64,000 nt of DNA from Gammaproteobacteria bacterium (GTDB lineage Bacteria; Pseudomonadota; Gammaproteobacteria; SZUA-140). This document shows positions 9,033 to 16,513 of this stretch, piece by piece. The position numbers were made by a program, and so were the translations under genes. The first letter of the stretch is position 1, and each line of letters opens with the position of its first letter. Location: the NCBI GenBank assembly GCA_016712635.1, contig JADJQS010000001.1, positions 284,001-348,000 on the forward strand, in the 5' to 3' direction. The notes under the pieces were generated by a model. The model saw nothing but the letters and a program-made list of their open reading frames with translations, was not told the DNA's origin and made no database searches.

Positions 9033-9406
9033 ATGACAACGACATTCCTCCATTTCACGCCATGCGGCCTGCTATTCGATGTTGTCGGCATAGTCCTGCT
9101 TGGATTCGCGTTCTTCCTAAAGACCACAGAGTCGATGATCGAGGAATCGGGAACAACGTGGGACTCAAAGCTTACGTCACCGTCGTCGAGAACAAGAGTG
9201 ATGGGATCTTTGGCACCACATTATTGTTCGTTGGCTTCGTTTATCAGACGCTCGGCTACACCCGCGTCGAATGTGCCGTAGCGGTCATTGCCAGCTACGC
9301 TGGCCTCGTTCTATTTCTGTTCGCGTACTGCACATTCTTGCGTAAAAAGATAGTCAGGAAGTGGGTGGGCAACATAGAGGCCAAGTTTCGTGAAAGGCAG
9401 CCCTAA
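9033..9406 (+). pseudogene. Cassette-borne small membrane protein, one frameshift as sequenced
   Basis: The start at 9033 opens a frame with one membrane segment (about residues 12-29) and continues to the codons for TTWDSK. There the reading frame must change near 9171 to continue as AYVTVVENKSDGIFG, two further membrane segments and a basic tail that stops at 9406 just before attC 4. Adding one A to the AAA run repairs it to about 124 residues with three helices. The cassette boundaries (attC 3 and attC 4) match the repaired gene exactly. Family unknown. Confidence 0.6.
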
Positions 9407-9492
9407 CAACCGGCTCCAGGGCGAACGCGGTGGAGGCGCGCCGTTTCTCTCTAGGTTCTGTGGCCTGCGCCGCTGAGCCTGAACGTTAGCCC
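9400..9492 (+). other. attC recombination site 4
   Basis: Starts GCCCTAACAAC, overlapping the last codons of the upstream gene, and ends AACGTTAGC. The outer arms CCGGCTCCAGG and CGCTGAGCCTG are partly complementary, with a longer imperfect centre than in the other sites. The next start (ATG 9496) follows at once. Confidence 0.78.
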
Positions 9493-9495
9493 GCC

Positions 9496-10722
9496 ATGAT
9501 CACTATCGAGCACCCATCAATCCGGAAGTCTGTGGCCGATCTAGGCTACGGCTTGCTTCCGGTCTTTTTTAGGGAAACAGAGAAGTACGCTTTGATTGTG
9601 AAAGCCCCAAAGGAAGCGATTCTTACCGCCCGTATAAATCAAGAAATGAGCCTCTATCTGGTGCCTGATGGCTCTAGGAGATCGCATTCACTGGGGATAA
9701 TCACCGCCTTCTATGATGATCACGATGAGCCTCTGGTCTTGTTCACTCCGATGTACTCAGGTAATCAGCTCCAAATCGATATTGGCAGGGTGCTAAACCA
9801 AGACGCCTTCGAGGTGTTTTTCTTTGATGAAAATCATAGAGAAATGATGGGGGTGCGAGTTCGAGTGAACGATTCCGCGAAAGTCCGCGCAAAACTCGAG
9901 CAACAAGATTTCAACGATCTGGTTCTTGATCAAGTGGGTAATGATCTTGAGGCAATGAGGGCTTGGTTCGGAATGCGGTCAACATCAGACGACGATGCAG
10001 CATTCGTGCTGCGGTTTGAGGATAGGCTCTATCCAGATGATCTGGTATTTATAGACGCCAACCCCAATGCGTATGACTTTCATGGGGCAGAAGGAAGTCC
10101 AGCGTACACGAGTCTAGAAAGGCGGGAACCGGGCGGGTTCCAGGAACGCGATATCGTTGGGCTTCTGAAACGATCTTTTCCAGCAAGTTCCATTTATCTA
10201 AACCCGATTCGTTTAGATAGTGGAAAGGAATACGCCGATATCTTGTGTTTAACTGACGAAATCATGTTAGTGGTTCAGGGCAAAGACAGCCCAAACACCG
10301 AAGCCTCTCTACGCAGGAGCATAGAAAGGAAGAGATCTGTGATTCGTGCTCACATCGGAAAGGCATCACAACAGCTGCGAGGTGCGCTATCGTTCGCAAA
10401 AGGGCTGGGGCCAAATGCGCTCAAGGTCGGCACTTCAGATAGCGAACATTCACTGAACATACACGGTCGCCTAACCTGCGGTTTAGTTGTGGTTCGGGAA
10501 TTGTTAGATGATGATTATCGCGCTTGTAGCACACCGGTATTAAACATCTCAATTGAATGCGAATTACCGTGTGTGCTTACCGATTATTCTGCGTTACATA
10601 TGATGACAATGCATTTGACGTCGCCTGCCCGTTTGATGAGCGGGTTCCTTCAGCTGTTTGATGTCGGGGTAGAGAATGGTGAATTTCCGAAGCCGCGGTT
10701 CCTTGGCCCACCAGCGGGTTAA
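9496..10722 (+). CDS. Cassette-borne protein with PD-(D/E)XK-like motif
   Basis: A 408-residue soluble protein, the last gene of the cassette array. The N-terminal half is unassigned. Near residues 248-266 there is GKEYADILCLTDE followed by IMLVVQGKD, a D...QxK pattern like that of PD-(D/E)XK nucleases of the Mrr and VSR kind, followed by a basic helix. A nuclease role is a guess from this pattern only. The ATG is four bases after attC 4. No complete attC is found after the stop, where only TTAACAACACG remains. Confidence 0.55.
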   Translation: MITIEHPSIRKSVADLGYGLLPVFFRETEKYALIVKAPKEAILTARINQEMSLYLVPDGSRRSHSLGIITAFYDDHDEPLVLFTPMYSGNQLQIDIGRVLNQDAFEVFFFDENHREMMGVRVRVNDSAKVRAKLEQQDFNDLVLDQVGNDLEAMRAWFGMRSTSDDDAAFVLRFEDRLYPDDLVFIDANPNAYDFHGAEGSPAYTSLERREPGGFQERDIVGLLKRSFPASSIYLNPIRLDSGKEYADILCLTDEIMLVVQGKDSPNTEASLRRSIERKRSVIRAHIGKASQQLRGALSFAKGLGPNALKVGTSDSEHSLNIHGRLTCGLVVVRELLDDDYRACSTPVLNISIECELPCVLTDYSALHMMTMHLTSPARLMSGFLQLFDVGVENGEFPKPRFLGPPAG

Positions 10723-10789
10723 CAACACGTTGAACCGTATAACTCAACAGATCAAAGATGCCGCGATCGTTGTCCTGCGTATCCTCGGC

Positions 10790-11145
10790 CTACGCCCTCG
10801 CCTTACTGTACGTCGGGATGGAATCCCAATTATCATGCACGGCGATAGCGATCTCGCAGGCGAGGTTGATCCGTCTGACGATCCACCAAGCAGCCAACGT
10901 ATCTGTATTCTTCGCAGGACAATTAAAATAGATATTCTCTGCTTGACCGTACCGTATCATGTCAACTCGGATTTCTTGGGACTATCCGAGGATTTTTCCG
11001 GAGAGTTGACCTCCTTCAGCAGATACTTTCCCAGGAAGGGTGACGCATTGGAATAGGGCAATATTTCTGCCCCCATCCACAGAGGGCGTCTGACAAAGAG
11101 ATGTACTACGTTGCCCAACTTGTACGTTACAGGCTTCTCGCTCAT
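10790..11145 (-). pseudogene. Small unknown gene, probably split by a frameshift
   Basis: On the minus strand a start at 11145 opens MSEKPVTYKLGNVVHLF and runs to about 10957. A second frame, with an ATG at 10960, continues to 10790 with NIYFNCPAKNTDTLAAWW and IAVHDNWDSIP, which reads like real protein. Joined near 10970 they give about 118 residues. The gene follows the 11,198-11,431 gene on the same strand. Neither half resembles a family I know, and the short second half alone would be missed by length filters. Confidence 0.35.
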
Positions 11146-11197
11146 GCAATCATGATAGCGCAGATACCCTCTGCCGGCTCGATAATGTACGAACCCA

Positions 11198-11431
11198 CTA
11201 CTCCTTCTCGGAGATAGAACACTTTGTGATGGTGACCTTACTACCCGGTGGCTGTCGCTTCAACCAATCCACGATGCTCTCCCCTTCCCAACGATCATAA
11301 TACGCCGCCAACATGCGCTTGCGCAGCTCCATGGCCTCCTGGCTTAGAGTGACATCTTCCCCGCGCGCAGTGAGTTTCGTATAGGCCCTGAGCTCTTTGA
11401 GCAACGCGTCGTTCGGCTTGGAATTTTCCAT
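11198..11431 (-). CDS. Hypothetical helical protein
   Basis: A 77-residue protein if started at ATG 11431; an upstream ATG at 11461 would add ten residues. The body is helical and charged (ALLKELRAY, SQEAMELRKRMLA) and then has WEGESIVDWLKRQPPG and a short strand at the end. No family is recognised. It shares its strand and spacing with the replication module to the right. Confidence 0.45.
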   Translation of the reverse strand: MENSKPNDALLKELRAYTKLTARGEDVTLSQEAMELRKRMLAAYYDRWEGESIVDWLKRQPPGSKVTITKCSISEKE

Positions 11432-11584
11432 TGACTGAATCCTGACAACTTTGAACAACAAATCAGCATCACACCACTTTATGATCCAGCCTATCTAAAT
11501 CCGATGCCCCACCGAAAAGTCGCTTCTAGGCTGAGGCCAGAACCGCTGGTCATCCGGTACATGACACAGTATCATTTCAACATG

Positions 11585-11866
11585 CTAAAACGCTTTTTTC
11601 TCACCGCACGTACGCTCATTCTCCGCCCAATTGAGAACCTCGGCAGGAAGGGCTTCCTCCGTTTCTACGGTGTAGATCTTAACGCCGTAAAGCCCGCACC
11701 CCCTAGCGATTCGATCCGAGATCAATTCATCGAGATCAAAACCAAGAATGGCTGGCGTGTCATCCCAAAAGCCGTCTTTGATTCTCGCTCCGTTGCGGAT
11801 CGTCTTCCGTATTGAAAAATCTGCGCATTTTCTTGACGGCAATTTTCGGTGGAACTTTTTCGTCAT
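11585..11866 (-). CDS. Possible small hypothetical protein
   Basis: A 93-residue frame whose middle (IKDGFWDDTPAILGF, DELISDRIARG) reads like a folded acidic protein, on the same strand as its neighbours. A competing plus-strand frame (11,504-11,815) and another minus-strand frame cover the same bases, and no strong ribosome binding site decides between them. Low confidence. Confidence 0.3.
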   Translation of the reverse strand: MTKKFHRKLPSRKCADFSIRKTIRNGARIKDGFWDDTPAILGFDLDELISDRIARGCGLYGVKIYTVETEEALPAEVLNWAENERTCGEKKAF

Positions 11867-12047
11867 TGTTGACGAAAATATATCTGCCCGCTTGTGCCCT
11901 GTGGAATCGACGGCCAGGCTGCGGTATGTGACGGCCTAGCGACGGAACGGAGCTTCCAGTCTGCCGCAGGCTTTCGGATCGAGTTCGACCGCGCTCGACC
12001 CAAACGGGCGTCACCCATTTTCCGGAAGAACCAACCCTCGCCGCCGG

Positions 12048-12383
12048 TCATTCGGCTGTGTTACGAACCCGTCTGAGATTTCCCGCAACCTTGGCCTTAC
12101 CTTCAGGTGTTTTCGGACCAGTGCTGAGACCGCCGTGGAGCATGCAGCGGCCGTTCTGAAGAGCCTTACACTGGCAGGGCGTCCCCTTCCGGGTTTTCGC
12201 CTCACAGCGTTCGCCTTTCACAGGGATCTGCCTGGCTCGGGCGTTCGCTGTCACGATGCTGGCCAGTGCAGCCTGGATGCTTTTCCCCTCGACGTTCACC
12301 AAGTACTTGATTCTTTCCTTCCGTTGTTCGCTCCATGCCGGATATGGGACTGGCCTCTTTTTCCTATCCACGGCAAACCCCAT
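12048..12383 (-). CDS. HGGxSTG-motif protein of mobile elements
   Basis: About 111 residues from ATG 12383. The N-terminal half is basic and helical. The C-terminal half has GERCEAKTRKGTPCQC and then CMLHGGLSTGPKTPEG, the Cys/His-rich HGGxSTGPKT signature found in small proteins of phages and integrative elements. The biochemical role is not established; the Cys and His pattern suggests metal binding. The start codon lies inside the first copy of the ~100-bp repeat array, in its CATGGGGTTTG core. It is downstream of the helicase gene on the same strand. Confidence 0.65.
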   Translation of the reverse strand: MGFAVDRKKRPVPYPAWSEQRKERIKYLVNVEGKSIQAALASIVTANARARQIPVKGERCEAKTRKGTPCQCKALQNGRCMLHGGLSTGPKTPEGKAKVAGNLRRVRNTAE

Positions 12384-12845
12384 GACACGCGCGCGCATAC
12401 AGTCCAACTACTGATAATCTGATTCGCTCCATACCCACTATTTCTCCTCTCCTTCTAGCTCCACATGTCCTAACCTCATGACGCGCACATGCGCGTGCGC
12501 CTGTCGCCGAAGCCATCCACCCACCCCTCAAATACCCAGACATCTCCGGACATTCATTAGGAAAACATTGAGCGTGAACATCCCAAACCCCATGATGCGG
12601 GCGCGCGATACTTGTGGCAAAATCCTGAGATACCCACTGATCTTTGCTATACAAATACTCGTGTTTTTCCCCCAATATCCCAGACCCCATAACACGCGCG
12701 CGCGCGCATGCGCGTACCTGTCTGGAAACCCCCACATCTCTCTACATGGGCATGGTTTCTGAAGCGTGACATCTCGTGACATTGGCCAAGTGATTACATG
12801 AGGGTTTTATCGTTGTACGGTCCAAACCCCATGAGAGGTGCCCGT
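12371..12845. repeat. Five imperfect repeats, about 100-140 bp apart, with CG-alternating cores
   Basis: The core AAACCCCATGA followed by a run of alternating C and G recurs at about 12,375, 12,471, 12,585, 12,681 and 12,823, spaced 96, 114, 96 and 142 bases. Between cores a second short motif, TACCCACTR or TACCCAGAC, recurs near 12,433, 12,534 and 12,631. The CG runs (for example at 12,693-12,709) could adopt unusual DNA structure. There is no convincing gene between 12,384 and 12,871. The repeats lie between the helicase gene and the HGGxSTG gene. Confidence 0.7.
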
Positions 12846-12871
12846 GCTTCACATCCTCAATGCGCTGGCCT

Positions 12872-14203
12872 TCAGAGTTCGTCATAAATACCTCGAGCGT
12901 TCCCCTGATTCTTACGTGCCATCCAACCGCGCTGAGATCCATGATCGGCGTTGCTGAAACCCGTGCTCTCGGCCTGGAAGGTCAGAAGAATTGTTTTGCA
13001 CGGTCCCTGCCGTTGTTTCGCGATGCTCAGCTCAGCCAAACCCTTGTCATGGCTGCCCTCGCGGTAAACCTCATCCCGGTAGATAAAAGCAACCAGGTCC
13101 GCGTCCTGCTCAATATCCCCGGAGTCACGCAAATCGGAGAGCTTGGGCCGGGAGTCAGTCCGCTGCTCGAGGCTCCGGTTCAGCTGCGCGAGACACAGGA
13201 CCGGGACAGACAGCTCCTTCGCCAGGGCTTTCAAGTCGCGCGAGATATTCCCGATCTCTCGGGTACGATTCTCCCCGGGTCCACGAATCAGGCCGAGATA
13301 GTCGATCACGAGCAGATCGAGGCCCTGCTTCTGCTTGTGCCGGCGTGCTCTGGCCCGGATAGCTGTGGTCGTCAAAGCAGGCGTGTCGTCGATTTTGAGC
13401 GACAGACGCACCAACTCGGCCGCCGCGGCACTCGTGCGCTCAGTCTCGTCCTCAGATAGCTGGCCACCCCTGAGCGCCTGCAGATCAACCCGCCCGCGCT
13501 GGGCAACCAATCGATCGAACAGATCGACTCCGGGCATCTCCAGCGAGAAGATCAGCACCGAATGCCCTTGGGAGGCCACTTGGCGCGCGATATCGAGGGC
13601 GAGCGAGGTCTTGCCCATGCCGGGCCGGGCCGCCAGGTAGACGAGTTCCCCGGGATGCAGGCCGTGGGTGGCGGCATCGAAGTCGACGAAACCAGTCTTC
13701 AGTCCTGTCATCCCGATTTCGCGCTCAGCCTGCCGTGCCACCCATTCCCGAGCAATCGTATCCATACCGCGCGGCCCACCACTGCGCGGAGCATCGACCG
13801 CCAATATCTCCCGTCCGGCCCACTCTGACACCGCCTGTAGCTCCTCTGGGCCGGCGGCGCGCTCCTGCAACTCACCGGCGATGCGCAGGAGGTTACGGCG
13901 CCGGGCGCGATCGGATACTACCCGGGCATAGGGTCAAGTGATGTTCACGGGGCTCGCCGTTTCAGCGACCAGCGCGACAACCAGCTCGCGGTCGACCGTT
14001 TTGCAGTCCGCCAGGGTTACCGCGTCCGGAGCCTCCCCATTGGCCGCCCGGCGGGCGATCTCGGCGAACAACGTCCGATGCGCCGCGATGTAGAAGTCGC
14101 CTTCCTGGATGATCTCCGCGACGTCCGGCCAGCGATCCGGAGCGAGCAGGAGCCCACCCAGTACAGCCTGCTCGGCTTCACGGGAATGCGGGAGAGCGGT
14201 CAT
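12872..14203 (-). pseudogene. Replicative DnaB-type helicase with in-frame stop
   Basis: The N-terminal DnaB domain (14,203-13,937) reads SREAEQAVLGGLLLAPDRW and ends SPVNIT, then TGA at 13,936-13,934. The same frame continues without a break as PYARVVSDRARRRNLLRIAGEL. After it comes the RecA-like motor: ARPGMGKTSLALDIA (Walker A), LLVIDYLGLI (Walker B) and LSDLRDSGDIEQDADLV, ending in a basic tail. Full length would be about 443 residues, normal for DnaB. The start overlaps the stop of the replication-protein gene (ATGA). The stop is a nonsense change rather than a frameshift; readthrough or an error is possible. It probably loads at the element's own origin. Confidence 0.82.
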
Positions 14204-14972
14204 CGGCCGTTTCCTCCCTGGCGGTTGGCATAGCGCCCCTCAATTACCCTCGCGAAGTGATCAGGCTCGATCAGCCATTCAAAATCTGCCGCCCATGGTC
14301 CACCTGTCCTGCCCATCAGCCAGTCACTGGCGTGCACCGCATGGAAGAATTTCCGCCACCAGTCGAGATTCTGGTACTGCAATCTGAACACCACCGCGCC
14401 CGCAGATGTTTACGCCGCTTATCGGTCAGTACTTTGACCTTCGGGAGTTCCGGCAGAATCTCATGGTAGAGTGCGACGATCTGCTCAGCGGGACATGTGT
14501 GTATTTCGGGGATGGAACTCGTCGCCACGCCTTCAGGCTGGCGACGAATATGTTTTATCTTTTGGTTCTTGATGGATGGGGTGACATGGGTGTCACCCTT
14601 TTTGACCTTGGATGTCACCCTTTTGGTCGATAGGGCGACATGGGCGTCACCCTTTATGGGAGAAAGGGTGACGTTAGTGTCATCCTTTTCCGGTACGTTG
14701 AGCCGATCAATCCGAAGCCGATATTCGCGTGCCCGGCCCCGGCCACCATTCGCATGTGCGACAACCTCGATCCAGTTATCCGCAATCAAGCCGTGCATGA
14801 TCCGCTGCACCTGGCGCTTGGTCGAACGCACATACTTGGCTATGGTAGCAACGGAGGGAAAAACGTTCTCGCCAGCGTCATCGGCGTAGTCTGCAAGCTT
14901 CAGCATCGTGAGGAGTTGGGTACCACTCCCGGGAAAGTGGTCCCAGACCGCGGTCATGAGGCGGACACTCAT
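14200..14972 (-). pseudogene. Phage-O-like replication protein, one frameshift as sequenced
   Basis: The start at 14972 follows a strong GGAGGG ribosome binding site. Residues 1-90 form a helix-turn-helix domain (FPSVATIAKYVRSTKRQVQRI). A low-complexity linker follows with repeated KGDxHV units, then a C-terminal domain whose final part, NLDWWRKFFHAVHASDWLMG and IEGRYAN, lies in another frame after about 14,385. That C-terminal layout is typical of phage or element replication proteins that partner DnaB. Adding one base near 14,385 gives about 257 residues. The repeated linker is encoded by iteron-like DNA. The next gene is the DnaB-like helicase. Confidence 0.75.
14579..14691. repeat. Iteron-like palindromic repeats inside the replication gene
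   Basis: The motif GTGACATGGGTGTCACCC with following T-rich bases recurs, intact or partial, about four times: 14,579-14,603, 14,610-14,628, 14,632-14,660 and 14,664-14,691. Each has GTGAC and GTCAC half-sites facing each other. Location inside the gene for a replication initiator matches the way phage lambda places its origin inside gene O, so this is a candidate replication origin. Inference from position and repetition only. Confidence 0.55.
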
Positions 14973-15209
14973 TTGCCCTCCCTCAAAAACCGGGAGAATG
15001 CGTTCAGCGCCTGACCGAGCTCGTTCCAATATGCACACTGGAAGCACAGCCGTCGCCATTTATCGCCAGGCCTCCGGGGCACCCGACAGATTTCACAGCA
15101 GGTTGCGTGCTTGCCGGGAAGGCGATAACATTGCTGCGCGATGCGTTACCCAAGCCCGCTTTCCCGGTCGGCAGCCGGGGCGGGCTTTTCTTTTCGTCCA
15201 TGCGCCCCC

Positions 15210-15461
15210 CTACGCTGCCGTCTTCCTGGCAGCGATGAGCCGGCGCACGAGCGCGTGGACCTCCTCCTCGGACTTACCAGCAATGCGAGCTTCGAGCACC
15301 GCGTCCACCTCATGTTCGGGCCAACCGGAACACCGCGGACCCAGCGAGATGGGCGGCGGAAAAACACCTTTTTGGATATCTTTCCGAACAGTTGAACGAG
15401 CCCGCCCCACCTTGTTACAGGTAGCAGGCTCCCGCAATATGCGGAGATTACGTGATTGCAT
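15210..15461 (-). CDS. AlpA-family regulator/excisionase
   Basis: An 83-residue protein. A short winged-helix domain reads ILREPATCNKVGRARSTVRKD then GVFPPPISLGPRCSGW, the standard AlpA/excisionase pattern. A helical C-terminal extension (EEEVHALVRRLIAARKTAA) follows. AlpA proteins control excision and integrase expression in P4-like elements. A perfect-looking hairpin lies immediately upstream of the start. Between this gene and the replication gene (14,973-15,209) I see nothing more. Confidence 0.75.
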   Translation of the reverse strand: MQSRNLRILREPATCNKVGRARSTVRKDIQKGVFPPPISLGPRCSGWPEHEVDAVLEARIAGKSEEEVHALVRRLIAARKTAA

Positions 15462-15464
15462 TTT

Positions 15465-15515
15465 GAAAACCCCTTTATGTCTGATAATGCCTCCCTAAGG
15501 CTATCAGGGGTTTTC
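15465..15515. terminator. Long hairpin between unknown gene and alpA
   Basis: The outer arms GAAAACCCC (15,465-15,473) and GGGGTTTTC (15,507-15,515) are fully complementary. Inside them CTGATA pairs with TATCAG and GCC with GGC around a short loop. Both ends carry T or A runs, so it could terminate transcription of the upstream minus-strand gene, or act as an operator or 5' leader for alpA, whose start codon is three bases away. Confidence 0.5.
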
Positions 15516-15568
15516 TGTGGAAAACGGGTACGGTATTGACGAAACCCAGAAGAAATGTAACCGCTCAG

Positions 15569-16419
15569 CTATTTCAAAGAAATCTTCCTCGTTTTTACTG
15601 CTCGTCGTTTATTTCGATTCACAGCACCCCTAACTGTCTCCCCAGTAACGGAGCGATCAATCACAATTCGCGTAATAGCAGCAACTACTTCATGAAGAGG
15701 TTTTCTGATAGCGCCTTCCAAGTGCTTAGAGATTGAGAGAATGAAATAATCTCTAGCAGCAGTTTCCTCTCCAGGCTTAGAAAGCAACGGCCAACCAACT
15801 AGATATGGCTCAAAGAATTTTTCACCATAAAACTCCTGGGAGTTATTCACTTGCATTGCATATACAGCCAACAGATCCAAAATTTCACTCATTCTAGGTG
15901 CTGGAAGGATCGACCCAGCAAATTCCTTGATATCGATTCTGCCCATTTTATTGTCGAAATCAGATTGATCTATAAAAGATTGGTCCAACAACTTAATAAT
16001 TGCTTTGCAATAAGTATCGTTGAAATAGCGGTATACACTGACGTCATACGGGGTATCCTGGAGCAGCTCTTTCAGGCGCAACGCAGACTCCCCTATTTTT
16101 TCGCGTGCAGCAGTTGTTCCTTCCTTGTGCGTCTCTCCCAAGAAGGAACCTCATACCCAACAAGATGCACGAAATAAAAGAATTGAAGCGGGTCACCATA
16201 GCCATGCTTCTTCAGCGTTTCCCAAATAAATTTTGCATCACTGAGATGGGTTTTTACCTGACCAGCCAAAGCTTCCAGCAACGATAGATAAGCATTCTTT
16301 TCCAGGCTGCTCTTCGCGAGTTTCTTGGCCTCTACTTCATGTAGGCCAGATAATTCCTCAGGAACCCACTTTGAATACTTCGGCTTTCTTCCCACATGAT
16401 ATTTAGGCCAACTACTCAT
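15569..16419 (-). pseudogene. Unknown gene of the integrase module, one frameshift as sequenced
   Basis: The start at 16419 follows AAGGG. The first frame runs to SWERRTRKEQLLHAKK and stops at 16093. The other frame continues as IGESALRLKELLQDTPYDVSVY to 15569. The junction is a run of six A (about 16,098-16,103); a seventh A restores a single protein of about 282 residues. It is basic at the start, helical in the middle and ends in a strongly basic tail (NRNKRRAVKTRK), which suggests nucleic-acid contact. No membrane segment and no family recognised. It lies between integrase and alpA on the same strand. Confidence 0.55.
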
Positions 16420-16513
16420 TTCGCTACCCTTCGCGCGCCTATACAAGAAGAAATTGCCACTGCCGTGCAAGGATTTCCCGATTTTCGTCCCGTCGGGTAG
16501 GTACGACGACTCA

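Larger units (their letters stand above)
7150..9495 (+). mobile_element. Integron cassette array without integrase (CALIN), four attC sites
   Basis: Four attC-like sites (7158-7212, 7851-7927, 8967-9026, 9400-9492) each follow directly after a stop codon and end in GTTAG or GTTAT close to the next start. All are in the same orientation, and the genes between them are unrelated and on the plus strand. This is the hallmark of an integron cassette array. No integron integrase is found on either side in the window, so it is best described as a cluster of attC sites lacking an integrase. Confidence 0.8.

Noticed and set aside
10716..10740. Fifth attC after the last cassette gene
   Set aside because: Only a TTAACAACACG start is present; no paired arm or GTTAG end follows within a usual length.
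10676..11056. Plus-strand open frame overlapping the end of the last cassette gene
   Set aside because: It overlaps a well-supported gene by 47 bases and the composition is less protein-like than the minus-strand frames.
11504..11815. Plus-strand open frame of 103 codons
   Set aside because: It runs against the strand of all neighbours and competes with a minus-strand frame; neither has a strong start signal, and I listed only the minus one at low confidence.
12364..12782. Several open frames through the ~100-bp repeats
   Set aside because: They are translations of the CG-rich repeats (Ala-Arg-rich) in all frames, with no ribosome binding sites.
12371..12845. CRISPR array
   Set aside because: The repeats are imperfect, unevenly spaced (96-142 bases) and contain CG runs; no cas genes are nearby.
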